64,000 nucleotides of DNA from Arthrobacter sp. Soil762 (GCF_001428335.1 NZ_LMSG01000012.1:317136-381135); one strand, 5' to 3'; numbered from the stretch's first letter, positions 1-9,370 are shown. Program-made: numbers and translations. The notes: generated by a model from the sequence alone, not told the origin.

Positions 1-350
1 TCGGCAGTGAGCTGCAGGACGACGTCGAGCTTTTCTTCGCTGTTCGCGAGGATCCCGTCAAGGTAGTCCACCTGCGCCGTGGTGCGCGGGTAGCCGTCCA
101 GGAGGAAGCCGTTTTCGACGTCGGACTCGCTGAGGCGGTCGCGCACCATCTTGTTGGTGACGCTGTCCGGAACGAAGTCTCCGGCGTCCATGTACGTCTT
201 GGCCTCGATGCCAAGGGGCGTTTCGCCTTTTACGTTGGCGCGGAAGATATCACCGGTGGAAATCGCCACGACGCCGAGGCGCTCGGAAATGCGTTCCGCT
301 TGCGTTCCTTTTCCGGAACCGGGGGGTCCAATAATCAACATTTTCGTCAT
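1..350 (-). CDS. adk: adenylate kinase, N-terminal part (3' end outside window)
   Basis: Adenylate kinase makes 2 ADP from ATP and AMP in the cytoplasm. About 116 N-terminal residues are present; the rest lies beyond the left edge. The P-loop GPPGSGKGTQ is at residues 8-17, and the AMP-binding region (STGDIFR) and the GYPRT segment follow. The ATG at 348-350 overlaps the secY stop as ATGA, so translation is probably coupled to secY. A second in-frame ATG three codons in (MLIIGPPG) is possible. The secY-adk pair is standard in bacteria. Confidence 0.95.
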   Translation of the reverse strand, partial: MTKMLIIGPPGSGKGTQAERISERLGVVAISTGDIFRANVKGETPLGIEAKTYMDAGDFVPDSVTNKMVRDRLSESDVENGFLLDGYPRTTAQVDYLDGILANSEEKLDVVLQLTA

Positions 351-1684
351 CGCAAAAGCCCTTCGTAGTGACGTTGCTGTAGCTGCGCATCTATTTGCTT
401 GACGGTTTCAAGGCCAACGCCCACCATGATCAGGATCGAGGTGCCACCGAACGGGAAGTTCTGGTTCGCGTTGATCAGTACCAGTGCCACCAGCGGAATC
501 AGTGCCACGAAGCCCAAGTACAGGGCGCCGGGCAGCGTGATCCGGGAGAGCACGTACTGCAGGTAGTCCGCGGTCGGTTTTCCGGCACGGATACCCGGGA
601 TGAAACCGCCGTACTTCTTCATGTTGTCGGAGACCTCTTCAGGGTTGAAGGTGATCGCGACATAGAAGTAGGTGAAGAACACGATCATGGCGAAGTACAG
701 CGCCATGTAGATCGGGTGGTCTCCTCGGGTCAGGTTGTTGTTGATCCACTCAACCCACGGAGCCAGCGCCTCGCCGGCTTTGGGCTGGTTGAACTGTGAG
801 ATCAGTCCCGGCAGGTAGAGCATGGACGATGCGAAGATCACGGGGATCACGCCTGCCATGTTCACTTTGATGGGGATGTAGGTGCTTGTGCCGCCCACGG
901 TCCGGCGTCCGATCATCCGCTTGGCATACTGCACCGGGACGCGGCGCTGGGATTGCTCCACGAAGACCACCAGGGCAACCGTCACCAGGCCGATGGCCAG
1001 GACCATAAAGAACGTGCCGGGGCCCTGTGAGCTCCAGATGGCGCCCAGGGACGTGGGGAACGTTGCCGCGATGGAGGTGAAGATGAGCAGCGACATGCCG
1101 TTGCCCACACCCTTTTCGGTGACGAGTTCGCCCATCCACATGATGAGCCCGGTACCGGCGGTCAGCGTGATGATCAGCAGGATGGTGGTGATGATGCTGT
1201 CATCGGGAATGATCGGCAGGGCACAGCCCGGAAGCAACTGGCCTGAACGTGCCAGCGACACCAGCGTCGTTGCGTTCAGCAGGCCCAGGGCAATGGTGAG
1301 GTACCGCGTGTACTGGGTGAGTTTGGACTGCCCGGAGGCGCCCCCCTCGTACAGCTCCTGGAACCGGGGAATGACCACCCGGAGCAGCTGCACAATGATA
1401 CTGGCCGTGATGTACGGCATGATGCCCAGCGCGAAGATGGACACCTGAAGCAAGGCACCGCCGCTGAACAGGTTGACGAGCTGATAGAGCCCGCCAGCGG
1501 TCTGACCGTTCTGCAAGCATTGCTGGACATTCTGGTAGTTCACACCAGGCGAGGGGATGAATGCACCCAAGCGGAAGATTGTGATGATTGCCAGCGTGAA
1601 CAACAACTTGCGTCGCAGATCAGGCGTGCGAAAGGCCCGGCCAAATGCGCTAAGCAAGCGTCCTCCTGTGTTGTTTATGAGCAT
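347..1684 (-). CDS. secY: preprotein translocase subunit SecY
   Basis: Central channel subunit of the Sec translocon in the cytoplasmic membrane; it works with SecE (encoded at 40 kb in this window), SecG and SecA. The protein has 445 residues, the usual length, with about ten membrane segments. It begins MLINNTGG followed by the typical FRTPDLRRKLLFTL and carries the FNPEEVSDNMKKYGGFIPGIR cytoplasmic-loop signature, in line with the family. The open frame extends about 120 codons further upstream, but that part overlaps a terminator and lacks SecY similarity, so the ATG at 1682-1684 is chosen. It is separated from rplO by a terminator and therefore probably has its own promoter. Confidence 0.96.
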   Translation of the reverse strand: MLINNTGGRLLSAFGRAFRTPDLRRKLLFTLAIITIFRLGAFIPSPGVNYQNVQQCLQNGQTAGGLYQLVNLFSGGALLQVSIFALGIMPYITASIIVQLLRVVIPRFQELYEGGASGQSKLTQYTRYLTIALGLLNATTLVSLARSGQLLPGCALPIIPDDSIITTILLIITLTAGTGLIMWMGELVTEKGVGNGMSLLIFTSIAATFPTSLGAIWSSQGPGTFFMVLAIGLVTVALVVFVEQSQRRVPVQYAKRMIGRRTVGGTSTYIPIKVNMAGVIPVIFASSMLYLPGLISQFNQPKAGEALAPWVEWINNNLTRGDHPIYMALYFAMIVFFTYFYVAITFNPEEVSDNMKKYGGFIPGIRAGKPTADYLQYVLSRITLPGALYLGFVALIPLVALVLINANQNFPFGGTSILIMVGVGLETVKQIDAQLQQRHYEGLLR

Positions 1685-1800
1685 GGTGTGATGGGGGACA
1701 ATAATCCCAACAACCGAGTCTAACGGGTGGATCGGCCCTGCGAATAATCCGCGAACCCGCGATTGCGGCGAACGGGCGGAAATAGTCGGCAGGCGGATGC

Positions 1801-1850
1801 GAAAAAAACTCCCGGCGTGCAGGGCCCTGGGGGCCTTGCACGCCGGGAGT
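1801..1850 (-). terminator. rho-independent terminator after rplO
   Basis: On the minus strand a long GC-rich hairpin (arms about 1810-1828 and 1833-1850, stem core CTCCCGGCGTGC) is followed directly by a run of seven T (complement of 1802-1808). It lies 28 bp past the rplO stop and 117 bp before the secY start, so it separates the ribosomal-protein part of spc from secY-adk. Confidence 0.85.
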
Positions 1851-1877
1851 TCACAACGGGCGTTCGCCCACCGTCTA

Positions 1878-2372
1878 CTAGAGAGCGGTGGTGCTTCCGC
1901 CTGCTGCAGCAATCTTTTCTGCGGCGCTGGCCGAGAATGCGTGGACGGTGACGTCAACCTTGACGGTGATGTCGCCGGTGCCAAGCACCTTGACGGGCTG
2001 GTTCTTGCGAACGGCACCCTTTTCGACCAGGTTCTCCACGGTGACGGTGCCACCTTCCGGGAACAGCTCGTTGAGCTTGTCCAGGTTTACAACCTGGAAC
2101 TCAACCCGGAACGGGTTCTTGAAGCCGCGCAGCTTCGGCAGGCGCATGTGCAGCGGCAGCTGGCCGCCGGCAAAGCCAGCCTTGATCTGGTAGCGGGCCT
2201 TCGTACCCTTGGTACCGCGACCAGCGGTCTTACCCTTGGAACCTTCACCACGACCAACGCGGGTCTTGGCGGTCTTGGCACCCGGGGCGGGACGCAGGTG
2301 GTGAACCTTCAGCGTGTTCTGCTTCTCAGCAGTCGCGCTCTGTGCCGATTCGGCGGTTTTTTTCTCTGCCAT
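1878..2372 (-). CDS. rplO: 50S ribosomal protein L15
   Basis: Large-subunit protein, late assembly. It has 164 residues with a roughly 20-residue Ala/Thr/Glu N-terminal extension before the conserved LHHLRP-like start ([13 protein letters not shown]), the glycine-rich [17 protein letters not shown] segment that threads into rRNA, and the [16 protein letters not shown] signature. The start abuts the rpmD stop with no gap. It is the last ribosomal-protein gene of this spc operon, being followed by a terminator. Confidence 0.97.
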   Translation of the reverse strand: MAEKKTAESAQSATAEKQNTLKVHHLRPAPGAKTAKTRVGRGEGSKGKTAGRGTKGTKARYQIKAGFAGGQLPLHMRLPKLRGFKNPFRVEFQVVNLDKLNELFPEGGTVTVENLVEKGAVRKNQPVKVLGTGDITVKVDVTVHAFSASAAEKIAAAGGSTTAL

Positions 2373-2579
2373 TTACTTCGCCTCCTCTACCTTTACCAGG
2401 TGCGGAACCGTGTTGAGCATTCCGACAGTCACGGCGTCGGCGGTGCGGACAACGGTGTGTCCGATCCGCTTCAGGCCGAGTGACCGAAGGGTGTCGCGCT
2501 GGTTCTGCTTGCCGCCAATGGCGGACTTGATCTGAGTGATCTCCAACTGAAGGTCGGAGGGAATCAGGTTCTTAGCCAT
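2373..2579 (-). CDS. rpmD: 50S ribosomal protein L30
   Basis: Small large-subunit protein of 68 residues, the usual bacterial L30 size. Recognised by its position between S5 and L15 and by the L30 pattern [18 protein letters not shown], then [11 protein letters not shown] and the C-terminal [14 protein letters not shown]. It is tightly packed: 3 bp after rpsE and directly adjoining rplO, so it is cotranscribed and probably translationally coupled. Confidence 0.96.
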   Translation of the reverse strand: MAKNLIPSDLQLEITQIKSAIGGKQNQRDTLRSLGLKRIGHTVVRTADAVTVGMLNTVPHLVKVEEAK

Positions 2580-2582
2580 GGC

Positions 2583-3323
2583 TTAGACACCCGCCTTCTG
2601 GTTCAGGATTGCCTTCACCATTGCCGGCGGAGCAACCTCGTCCAGCGGCAGGCCGCGGCGTGCTGCCACTGCTGCCGGCTCTTCGAGCTGCTTCAGCGCA
2701 GCAACAGTCGCGTGAACGATGTTGATGGCGTTGGAGGAACCCAGCGATTTGGAGAGGATGTCGTGGATGCCCACGCACTCCAAGATGGCGCGGACCGGAC
2801 CACCGGCAATAACACCGGTACCGGCGGAAGCCGGACGCAGCATTACGACGCCCGCAGCGGCCTCACCCTGAACGCGGTGCGGGATGGTGTTGCCAATGCG
2901 GGGAACGCGGAAGAAGGACTTCTTAGCCTCTTCAACGCCCTTCGCGATTGCGGCAGGAACTTCCTTAGCCTTGCCGTAGCCCACGCCGACCATGCCGTTA
3001 CCGTCACCAACGACGACCAGAGCGGTGAAGCTGAAGCGACGACCACCCTTGACCACCTTGGAAACGCGGTTGATGGTGACAACGCGTTCAATGAACTGGC
3101 TCTTCTCGGCTTCGCGGCCGCCGTCACGGCCACCACGGCCACCACGGCCGCCGTCGCGACCGCCCTGAGCACGGTCGCCACGCTCGCCGCCACGACGAGC
3201 GCCACCACGGCGGTCATCGGCAGCAGCTGCGGGCGCTGTGGTCTCAGTGGCCGGAGCAGCTACGGCTTCAGTAGCCTTCTGATCTGCAGACACAGTGTCC
3301 TTTTCCTTGTTTGCTTCCGTCAC
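2583..3323 (-). CDS. rpsE: 30S ribosomal protein S5 with RGG-rich N-terminal extension
   Basis: S5 is a small-subunit protein near the mRNA entry site, involved in decoding fidelity. The 246-residue product has a normal S5 body from about residue 75 ([20 protein letters not shown], then [16 protein letters not shown]) with the double-stranded RNA-binding-like and C-terminal domains. In front is a 74-residue low-complexity tail, first Ala/Thr/Glu, then Arg/Gly repeats ([17 protein letters not shown]). E. coli S5 has 167 residues; extended S5 is common in actinobacteria. The start codon overlaps the rplR stop as ATGA. Confidence 0.96.
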   Translation of the reverse strand: MTEANKEKDTVSADQKATEAVAAPATETTAPAAAADDRRGGARRGGERGDRAQGGRDGGRGGRGGRDGGREAEKSQFIERVVTINRVSKVVKGGRRFSFTALVVVGDGNGMVGVGYGKAKEVPAAIAKGVEEAKKSFFRVPRIGNTIPHRVQGEAAAGVVMLRPASAGTGVIAGGPVRAILECVGIHDILSKSLGSSNAINIVHATVAALKQLEEPAAVAARRGLPLDEVAPPAMVKAILNQKAGV

Positions 3324-3703
3324 AGTGACAGCCCACCTTCACGTGCACCGTCAGCGACGGCGGCGATCCGGCCGTGGTACTTGTTACCACCGCGGTCGAA
3401 GACAACTGCTTCGATACCGGCAGCCTTGGCACGAGCGGCAACGAGCTCGCCAACGCGCTTGGCCTTGGCGGTCTTGTCGCCTTCGAATGCACGAAGGTCG
3501 GCTTCCAGTGTGGAGGCGCTTGCTACGGTCAGGCCCTTGGTGTCATCGACAACCTGGACGAATACGTGGCGTGCGGAACGGTTGACGACCAGACGAGGAC
3601 GTACAGCCGTGCCGGAGATGCGCTTGCGGATACGAAGCTGGCGGCGGCTGCGCGAAGCAGACTTGCTCTTGTTCGTACGCTTCTTGTTAATTGAGATGGC
3701 CAT
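3320..3703 (-). CDS. rplR: 50S ribosomal protein L18
   Basis: 5S rRNA-binding protein of the central protuberance. The 127-residue length is usual. It opens with a basic [25 protein letters not shown] N-terminus followed by the L18 pattern [20 protein letters not shown] and ends with the conserved [26 protein letters not shown] region. It overlaps rpsE by 4 bp and follows rplF after 2 bp. Confidence 0.97.
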   Translation of the reverse strand: MAISINKKRTNKSKSASRSRRQLRIRKRISGTAVRPRLVVNRSARHVFVQVVDDTKGLTVASASTLEADLRAFEGDKTAKAKRVGELVAARAKAAGIEAVVFDRGGNKYHGRIAAVADGAREGGLSL

Positions 3704-3705
3704 GG

Positions 3706-4242
3706 TTACTTACCAGCCTTTCCGACCTTGCGGCGGATGACTTCGCCTGCGTAGCGGATGCCCTTGCCCTTGTAGGGGTCCGGCTTCCGCAGCTTGCGAA
3801 TGTTGGCAGCAACCTCGCCGACCTGCTGCTTGTTGATACCTGAAACAGAGAGCTTGGTCGGGGTCTCAACTGCAAAGGTGATGCCGTCCGGTGCGGTGAC
3901 ATTTACCGGGTGGCTGTAGCCGAGAGCGAACTCAAGGTCAGATCCCTTGGCCTGAACGCGGTAACCAGTACCAACGATTTCAAGCTTCTTCTCGTAGCCC
4001 TTGGTAACGCCCTCGATCATGTTGGAGATCAGGGTGCGGGTCAGGCCGTGGAGTGAACGGGAGGCGCGCTCGTCGTTCGGGCGGGCGACAGTCAGGGTCT
4101 CTGCTTCCAGGGAAACCTCGATCGGGCTGGCCACAGTGTGGTTCAGCTCGCCTTTGGCACCCTTGACGCTGACGACAGAGCCGTCAACCTTGACCTCAAC
4201 GCCGGCAGGAACGGTGATGGGGAGACGTCCAATACGTGACAT
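3706..4242 (-). CDS. rplF: 50S ribosomal protein L6
   Basis: Large-subunit protein near the factor-binding (GTPase-associated) region. It has 178 residues, the family length, with two L6 repeats. It begins [17 protein letters not shown], and the C-terminal signature [20 protein letters not shown] is present. It lies 18 bp after rpsH in the spc order S8-L6-L18-S5. Confidence 0.97.
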   Translation of the reverse strand: MSRIGRLPITVPAGVEVKVDGSVVSVKGAKGELNHTVASPIEVSLEAETLTVARPNDERASRSLHGLTRTLISNMIEGVTKGYEKKLEIVGTGYRVQAKGSDLEFALGYSHPVNVTAPDGITFAVETPTKLSVSGINKQQVGEVAANIRKLRKPDPYKGKGIRYAGEVIRRKVGKAGK

Positions 4243-4260
4243 TATTCTCTTCCTTTCCCG

Positions 4261-4659
4261 TTACCAGACGTAGGCGAGGACTTCGCCGCCCACGCCCTTC
4301 TTGCCGGCTTGCTTATCAGTCAAGAGGCCGGAAGAGGTGGACAGGATTGCGACACCCAGGCCACCGAGCACGTGCGGGAGGTTGGTGGACTTTGCGTAAA
4401 CACGCAGGCCCGGCTTGGAAATACGGCGAACGCCAGCGATTGAACGCTCGCGGTTCGGTCCGAACTTAAGGTCCAGGGTCAGCTTCTTGCCAACCTCTGC
4501 GTCTTCTTCTTTCCAGGAGGCGATGTAACCTTCAGCCTTCAGGATGTCGGCAACGCGTGCCTTGAGCTTGCTGTACGGCATGGACACGGAATCGTGGTAC
4601 GCCGAGTTTGCATTGCGCAGACGCGTAAGCATGTCTGCGACCGGATCAGTCATTGTCAT
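4261..4659 (-). CDS. rpsH: 30S ribosomal protein S8
   Basis: Primary 16S rRNA-binding protein; in E. coli it also represses spc operon translation. It has 132 residues, beginning [18 protein letters not shown], with the C-terminal [20 protein letters not shown] motif that binds rRNA. The gap to rplE is only 78 bp (4660-4737), which is too small for an S14 gene, so rpsN is missing from its usual place between L5 and S8. Confidence 0.97.
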   Translation of the reverse strand: MTMTDPVADMLTRLRNANSAYHDSVSMPYSKLKARVADILKAEGYIASWKEEDAEVGKKLTLDLKFGPNRERSIAGVRRISKPGLRVYAKSTNLPHVLGGLGVAILSTSSGLLTDKQAGKKGVGGEVLAYVW

Positions 4660-4737
4660 TTGGGCTCTTGCCCTTCCTCATAACGGTTTCCTCGCTGCCG
4701 CGTAAAGCTTCAGCGAAGGACCTGTTACGTAGTTAGA

Positions 4738-5319
4738 TTAGTCTTCGGCCTTGAACGGGAAACCAAGCGCCTTGAGCAGCGCGCGGCCTTCGTCATCGGT
4801 CTTGGCGGTGGTTACAACCGTGATGTCCATACCGCGTACGCGGTCAATGGAATCCTGGTCGATTTCGTGGAACATAACCTGTTCGGTCAGACCGAAGGTG
4901 TAGTTGCCGTTACCGTCGAACTGCTTGCCACTGAGGCCGCGGAAGTCGCGGATACGGGGCAGAGCCAGCGTGACCAGACGATCCAGGAATTCCCACATGC
5001 GGTCTCCACGCAGAGTTGCGTGTGCGCCGATGGGCATGCCTTCGCGCAGCTTGAACTGTGCGATCGACTTGCGGGCCTTGGTTACCTGCGGCTTCTGGCC
5101 GGTGATCAGGGTCAGATCGCGGACAGCGCCGTCGATCAGCTTGGAGTCCTTAGCGGCATCTCCAACACCCATGTTCACAACGACCTTCACCAGGCGGGGA
5201 ACCTGGTTAACGTTGCTGTACTTGAATTCCTCAACGAGCGTGCTCTTGATGGAATCGGCGTACTTGGTCTTCAGACGAGGAACGATCTTCGCTGCCGGAG
5301 TCTCGAGAGTCTCAGTCAT
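4738..5319 (-). CDS. rplE: 50S ribosomal protein L5
   Basis: 5S rRNA-binding protein of the central protuberance. The 193-residue product shows the L5 signature [22 protein letters not shown] and the [23 protein letters not shown] segment (here [16 protein letters not shown]). Its ATG overlaps the rplX stop by one base (TAATG). The S14 gene that often follows is absent. Confidence 0.97.
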   Translation of the reverse strand: MTETLETPAAKIVPRLKTKYADSIKSTLVEEFKYSNVNQVPRLVKVVVNMGVGDAAKDSKLIDGAVRDLTLITGQKPQVTKARKSIAQFKLREGMPIGAHATLRGDRMWEFLDRLVTLALPRIRDFRGLSGKQFDGNGNYTFGLTEQVMFHEIDQDSIDRVRGMDITVVTTAKTDDEGRALLKALGFPFKAED

Positions 5320-5678
5320 TAGATGTCCTTCCCGGAGCTCTTGGCCACGCGGACACGCACGTCGCGCTTCACGCCATTGCGCTCCACGGTCTCGGTGCGG
5401 AAACCAACGCGGGTGGGCTTCTTGGTGGACGGGTCAACCAGAGCCACGTTGGAGATGTGGACCGAAGCTTCTACGACCTCGATGCCACCAGTCTTGGTGC
5501 CGCGCTGCGACTGACCGGCCTTCGTGTGCTTGGTTACGCGGTTAATGCCTTCGACCAACACGCGGTTGGTCTCCGGGAATACGCGCAGAACCTTGCCCTG
5601 CTTGCCTTTGTCGCCGCCGCGCTCAGCCTTGGCGCCAGTGATGACCTGAACGAGGTCACCCTTTTTGATCTTAGCCAT
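5319..5678 (-). CDS. rplX: 50S ribosomal protein L24
   Basis: Assembly-initiator protein of the large subunit. It has 119 residues with an N-terminal KOW motif ([21 protein letters not shown]), the [18 protein letters not shown] segment and a basic C-terminal part. It sits between L14 (3 bp upstream) and L5 (1-bp overlap) as in other spc operons. Confidence 0.97.
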   Translation of the reverse strand: MAKIKKGDLVQVITGAKAERGGDKGKQGKVLRVFPETNRVLVEGINRVTKHTKAGQSQRGTKTGGIEVVEASVHISNVALVDPSTKKPTRVGFRTETVERNGVKRDVRVRVAKSSGKDI

Positions 5679-5681
5679 GGA

Positions 5682-6050
5682 CTAGAGCACCTCCGGAGCC
5701 AGAGAAACGATCTTCATGAACTTCTTGTCACGAAGTTCACGACCAACCGGTCCGAAGATACGGGTACCGCGGGGGTCACCGTCAGCCTTCAGGATCACAG
5801 CTGCGTTCTCGTCAAACTTGATGTAGGAACCATCCGCACGGCGGCGTTCCTTCTTGGTACGGACGATGACTGCCTTAACAACATCGCCCTTCTTTACGTT
5901 GCCGCCCGGAATTGCATCCTTGACGGTAGCGACGATGACGTCGCCAATGCCTGCGTAGCGACGGCCAGATCCACCGAGAACGCGAATGGTAAGGATTTCC
6001 TTAGCACCCGTGTTGTCGGCGACCTTGAGTCGCGACTCCTGCTGAATCAC
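5682..6050 (-). CDS. rplN: 50S ribosomal protein L14
   Basis: Intersubunit-bridge protein of 122 residues, the universal length. It begins [19 protein letters not shown] and contains the L14 signature [20 protein letters not shown]. It is the first gene of the spc transcript here, because a terminator and a 725-bp gap separate it from rpsQ. Confidence 0.98.
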   Translation of the reverse strand: MIQQESRLKVADNTGAKEILTIRVLGGSGRRYAGIGDVIVATVKDAIPGGNVKKGDVVKAVIVRTKKERRRADGSYIKFDENAAVILKADGDPRGTRIFGPVGRELRDKKFMKIVSLAPEVL

Positions 6051-6380
6051 TATTTACTCCTTGCGTCGCGCCGGTTCTCAGACCGAAAATCTTCCTACGG
6101 AATGAGCCTTGCGGAACGGTTGATCGGGGTGTCTCTTGACCTGCCTGGATTTTGCCAGACCAGGCCTAAACGCCCGTGCCAAAAACATTTGCTTCCCAAG
6201 CGGATCCGGACAGGTCCGAAGCACTAGGGGGCACTATGCCGTGGCACGATTGTTTACGAGGTTGATGACGGCGCACAGAGGGCGCCATACAAACTCAATA
6301 TCCTAGCACAGTTGCGGCCATCTCCCATATCACACGGCGGCATCCAGAGCACAACCACCGCGGTGACGAGCCGGCAACGC
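6051..6380 (-). promoter_or_regulatory. spc operon upstream region
   Basis: This non-coding stretch lies between rplN and the repeat block at 6381. No protein is supported in it. It must hold the rplN promoter if the upstream terminator works. The most plausible -10 element on the minus strand is TAGGAT (complement of 6300-6305) in a locally AT-rich context, giving a leader of about 240 nt. No convincing -35 was found, so the promoter position is only suggestive. Confidence 0.4.
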
Positions 6381-6455
6381 ACGACGGCGTCACGCACGGC
6401 ACGCTTTCGGCCCACCGGCAGTGCCCCTCCCCCGGAAACCCGGCCTCCCGCCGTC
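6381..6455. repeat. imperfect direct repeat, copy 1
   Basis: About 75 bp starting ACGACGGCGTCACGCACGGC and ending near CCTCCCGCCGTC. It is matched by a second copy at 6575-6650, with a shared core CGCACGGCACGCTTTCGGCC and scattered substitutions. The two copies flank the nested palindrome at 6456-6560. No reading frame is conserved, so it appears to be a non-coding repeat. Confidence 0.75.
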
Positions 6456-6560
6456 GGACGCTCTCTCACCTAATGCGCCTTTTCGGCGGACGCTCTCTCA
6501 CTTTCCTAAGAAAAGTGAGAGAGCGTTCCGGGATTTCCCGCATTAAGTGAGAGAGCGTCC
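6456..6560. repeat. nested palindromic repeat (GTGAGAGAGCG family)
   Basis: The outer arms are 6456-6477 (GGACGCTCTCTCACCTAATG...) and 6539-6560, 22 bp with one mismatch. Inside is a second perfect 14-bp hairpin, 6491-6504 with 6512-6525, built from the same word (CGCTCTCTCACTTT). A related element lies at 41907-42043 in this window, which makes it a dispersed intergenic repeat. It sits between two codirectional ribosomal operons. Function is unknown. Confidence 0.85.
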
Positions 6561-6574
6561 TGATGCAAACGCGG

Positions 6575-6650
6575 ACGACGGCGTAACGCACGGCACGCTT
6601 TCGGCCCACCCGGGGTGCCGCTCCCCCGGAACCCGGCGTCCCGCCGCCGG
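6575..6650. repeat. imperfect direct repeat, copy 2
   Basis: Second copy of the repeat at 6381-6455, starting ACGACGGCGTAACGCACGGC. The copies are 194 bp apart and bracket the palindrome, an arrangement that could come from a duplication around it or from insertion of the palindromic unit into a tandem duplication. Confidence 0.75.
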
Positions 6651-6706
6651 CCGTCCTCCAGAAACCTGCTCCGCGTGACAGCCCAGCCAGCCCACCCCCG
6701 CAAATG

Positions 6707-6744
6707 CGGAAAACCCCCGCTCCCAAAAGGGAACGGGGGTTTCC
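6707..6744 (-). terminator. terminator after rpsQ (end of S10 operon)
   Basis: Inverted repeat CGGAAAACCCCCGCTCCC / GGGAACGGGGGTTTCCG with a 4-base loop, 31 bp past the rpsQ stop. On the minus strand the stem ends in GGGGGTTTTCC, so the U-run is short. Its position at the end of the S10 gene block supports a terminator that separates S10 from spc. Confidence 0.75.
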
Positions 6745-6775
6745 GGTGCAGTACCTGCAAGCAGGCTGCGGGGTG

Positions 6776-7084
6776 TTACTTGGCCTTTTCGAGGATCTCG
6801 ACCAGACGCCACCGCTTGGTAGCGGACAGCGGGCGGGTCTCGGCGAGGAGAACGAGGTCGCCGATGCCGGCGCTGTTCTCTTCGTCGTGAGCCTTGATCT
6901 TCGTGTTGCGGCGGATGACTTTACCGTACAAAGCGTGCTTTACGCGGTCTTCTACCTGGACAACGATGGTCTTTTCCATCTTGTCCGAGACTACGTAGCC
7001 ACGCTTCGTCTTACGGTCACCGCGTTCGCCAGCCGTAGCTGCTGCGGAAACAGTTTCCGTCACGTTCTCGTCCTTTTCACTCAC
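6776..7084 (-). CDS. rpsQ: 30S ribosomal protein S17
   Basis: Primary 16S rRNA-binding protein. The 102-residue protein has a short charged N-terminal extension, then the OB-fold with [22 protein letters not shown] and the signature [21 protein letters not shown]. It overlaps rpmC by 4 bp (ATGA). It is the last gene of the S10 transcript. Confidence 0.97.
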   Translation of the reverse strand: MSEKDENVTETVSAAATAGERGDRKTKRGYVVSDKMEKTIVVQVEDRVKHALYGKVIRRNTKIKAHDEENSAGIGDLVLLAETRPLSATKRWRLVEILEKAK

Positions 7085-7410
7085 TTGGCATCCTCCTCGG
7101 CGTCAACCGTTTCAGCCGTTTCGGCCTTCTTGGTTGCAGCCTTCTTGGACTTCTTCTCTTCCTTGGCTTCCACAACCGGTGCGGCAACCTCGGCACGAAT
7201 GCCCAGCTCGCGCTCACGGAGAACGGTGTAGATGCGTGCGATGTCCTTCTTTACCGCGCGCAGACGACCGTGGTTCTCCAGCTGACCGGTGGCGGACTGG
7301 AAACGCAGGTTGAACAGCTCTTCCTTAGCCTTACGGAGCTCTTCAACGAGGCGCTCGTTGTCGAACGTGTCCAGCTGTGCGGATGCAAGTTCCTTGGATC
7401 CTACTGACAT
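7081..7410 (-). CDS. rpmC: 50S ribosomal protein L29 with C-terminal extension
   Basis: Large-subunit protein at the exit tunnel, near the trigger factor and SRP docking site. The first 70 residues match L29 ([27 protein letters not shown], then [18 protein letters not shown]). A roughly 35-residue Lys/Ala/Glu tail follows, giving 109 residues against 63 in E. coli. It lies 2 bp after rplP and overlaps rpsQ. Confidence 0.96.
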   Translation of the reverse strand: MSVGSKELASAQLDTFDNERLVEELRKAKEELFNLRFQSATGQLENHGRLRAVKKDIARIYTVLRERELGIRAEVAAPVVEAKEEKKSKKAATKKAETAETVDAEEDAK

Positions 7411-7412
7411 TT

Positions 7413-7829
7413 CTATTCACCACCTTCGCGACGCAAAATGCGTGCCTTCAACGGGAGCTTGTGGATTGCCAGGCGCAGGGCCTCGCGAGCTACCGATTCC
7501 TCGACGCCGGAGATCTCAAAGAGAACCCGGCCCGGCTTGACGTTTGAGACCCACCATTCCGGTGAACCCTTACCGGAACCCATGCGGGTTTCGGCAGGCT
7601 TCTTGGTGATCGGACGGTCCGGGTAAATGTTGATCCAGACCTTACCGCCACGCTTGATGTGGCGGGTCATCGCGATACGGGCAGACTCGATCTGACGGTT
7701 GGTGACGTATGCCGGGCTCAGAGCCTGGATACCCCACTCACCGAAGGAGACCTTGGTGCCACCCGTAGCAGCGCCGGAACGACCCGGGTGGTGCTGCTTA
7801 CGGTGCTTGACTCGACGTGGGATAAGCAT
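7413..7829 (-). CDS. rplP: 50S ribosomal protein L16
   Basis: Large-subunit protein near the A-site tRNA elbow. It has 138 residues, beginning [17 protein letters not shown], with the signatures [17 protein letters not shown] and [19 protein letters not shown]. The start directly abuts the rpsC stop. Confidence 0.98.
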   Translation of the reverse strand: MLIPRRVKHRKQHHPGRSGAATGGTKVSFGEWGIQALSPAYVTNRQIESARIAMTRHIKRGGKVWINIYPDRPITKKPAETRMGSGKGSPEWWVSNVKPGRVLFEISGVEESVAREALRLAIHKLPLKARILRREGGE

Positions 7830-8672
7830 TTAAGCCTGTCCTCCTTCTACTGCAGCAGGTGCAGCCTCAACTGCCGGAGCCTCGGCAGCCGGAGCTGCCT
7901 CTGCTGCCGGACGGTCGGTACGACGGCGGCGGTCACCACGGTCAGCGCCGCCGGCGCCACCCGGGCGGCCCGGACGGTCGCTGGGACCGCGGCCACGGGA
8001 CGGAGCAGCAGCTGCCTGCTGAGCCAGTTCCTTCGCGGTGACGTCACCCTTGTAGATCCAGACCTTCACGCCGATGCGGCCGAAGGTGGTCTTGGCCTCG
8101 TAGAAGCCGTAGTCGATGTTCGCACGGAGGGTGTGCAGGGGCACACGGCCTTCGCGGTAGAACTCCGAGCGGGACATTTCTGCGCCACCCAGTCGACCGG
8201 AGCAGGCGATACGGATGCCCTTGGCACCTGCACGCTGAGCGGACTGCATGGCCTTCTTCATCGCACGGCGGAAAGCCACGCGGGAAGTCAGCTGCTCAGC
8301 AACGCCCTGGGCAACAAGCTGTGCTTCCATCTCGGGGTTCTTGACCTCGAGGATGTTCAGCTGGACCTGCTTGCCCGTCAGCTTCTCAAGCTCGCCGCGG
8401 ATGCGGTCTGCTTCAGCGCCGCGGCGGCCGATAACGATACCGGGACGTGCCGTGTGGATATCCACTCGGACACGGTCACGGGTGCGCTCGATCTCAACCT
8501 TGGCGATACCGGCGCGCTCCATGCCAACTGACATGAGCTGGCGGATACGGATGTCTTCGCGAACGAAGTCCTTGTACCGCTGTCCGGGCTTGGTGCTGTC
8601 AGCGAACCAGTGCGATACGTGATCGGTGGTGATGCCGAGTCGGAACCCGTGCGGGTTAACTTTCTGTCCCAC
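7830..8672 (-). CDS. rpsC: 30S ribosomal protein S3
   Basis: Small-subunit protein at the mRNA entry channel. It begins [18 protein letters not shown] and has a KH domain ([17 protein letters not shown]) and the S3 C-terminal domain (RTEWYREG-like [22 protein letters not shown]). After about residue 215 a tail of Arg/Gly/Pro and then Ala/Glu brings the length to 280, against 233 in E. coli. It follows rplV without a gap. Confidence 0.97.
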   Translation of the reverse strand: MGQKVNPHGFRLGITTDHVSHWFADSTKPGQRYKDFVREDIRIRQLMSVGMERAGIAKVEIERTRDRVRVDIHTARPGIVIGRRGAEADRIRGELEKLTGKQVQLNILEVKNPEMEAQLVAQGVAEQLTSRVAFRRAMKKAMQSAQRAGAKGIRIACSGRLGGAEMSRSEFYREGRVPLHTLRANIDYGFYEAKTTFGRIGVKVWIYKGDVTAKELAQQAAAAPSRGRGPSDRPGRPGGAGGADRGDRRRRTDRPAAEAAPAAEAPAVEAAPAAVEGGQA

Positions 8673-9038
8673 TTAGCGAGCCTCCTCTTTCTCAGGTGTA
8701 GCGACTACCACAGTGATGTGGCTGGTGCGCTTCTTGATCTGAAATGCACGACCCTGAGCACGCGGCTGGAACCGCTTCATGGTCGGGCCTTCATCAACGA
8801 ACATTTCGCTGATGATGAGGTCGCTTTCGTCAAACGAAACACCGTCGCGGTCCGCGAGGGACCGGGCGTTTGCGATTGCCGACTGTACTACCTTGAATAC
8901 CGGCTCCGAAGCTGCCTGGGGGGCAAACTTCAGAATTGCCAGAGCCTCATTCGCTTGCTTACCACGAACAAGGTTGACGACGCGCCGGGCCTTCATAGGC
9001 GTTACGCGGATGTGACGCGCAATTGCCTTGGCTTCCAT
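8673..9038 (-). CDS. rplV: 50S ribosomal protein L22
   Basis: Exit-tunnel protein with a long beta-hairpin that lines the constriction; macrolide-resistance changes map there in other species. It has 121 residues, starting [20 protein letters not shown], with the C-terminal signature [15 protein letters not shown]. The hairpin segment [20 protein letters not shown] looks wild type. Confidence 0.97.
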   Translation of the reverse strand: MEAKAIARHIRVTPMKARRVVNLVRGKQANEALAILKFAPQAASEPVFKVVQSAIANARSLADRDGVSFDESDLIISEMFVDEGPTMKRFQPRAQGRAFQIKKRTSHITVVVATPEKEEAR

Positions 9039-9076
9039 TGCTTTCCTTCTCTCGTCTTTGACGTAAGTGCAGGCGC

Positions 9077-9358
9077 CTAGCGGCGCTTGCCCTTACGGTC
9101 GTCCTTGACATGGCCGCGGAATGTCCGCGTGGGAGCGAATTCGCCGAGCTTGTGCCCGACCATCGACTCAGTGACAAACACCGGAATGTGCTTGCGTCCG
9201 TCGTGTACGGCGATCGTGTGCCCAAGCATGTTGGGGATGATCATCGAACGGCGGGACCAGGTCTTGATGACGTTCTTGGTGCCCTTTTCGTTTTCCCTGT
9301 CCACCTTTACAAAGAGGTGCTGGTCAACGAAAGGACCTTTTTTCAGGCTGCGTGGCAT
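9077..9358 (-). CDS. rpsS: 30S ribosomal protein S19
   Basis: Protein of the 30S head at the A-site finger bridge. It has 93 residues, starting [15 protein letters not shown], with the signature [20 protein letters not shown]. It lies between L2 (12 bp upstream) and L22 in the universal S10 order. Confidence 0.98.
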   Translation of the reverse strand: MPRSLKKGPFVDQHLFVKVDRENEKGTKNVIKTWSRRSMIIPNMLGHTIAVHDGRKHIPVFVTESMVGHKLGEFAPTRTFRGHVKDDRKGKRR

Positions 9359-9370
9359 GTGTCCAGGCTC

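Noticed and set aside
6250..6775. Small protein genes in the S10-spc gap
   Set aside because: Several short frames cross the repeats on both strands, but they are low-complexity, lack ribosome sites and are not shared between the two repeat copies.
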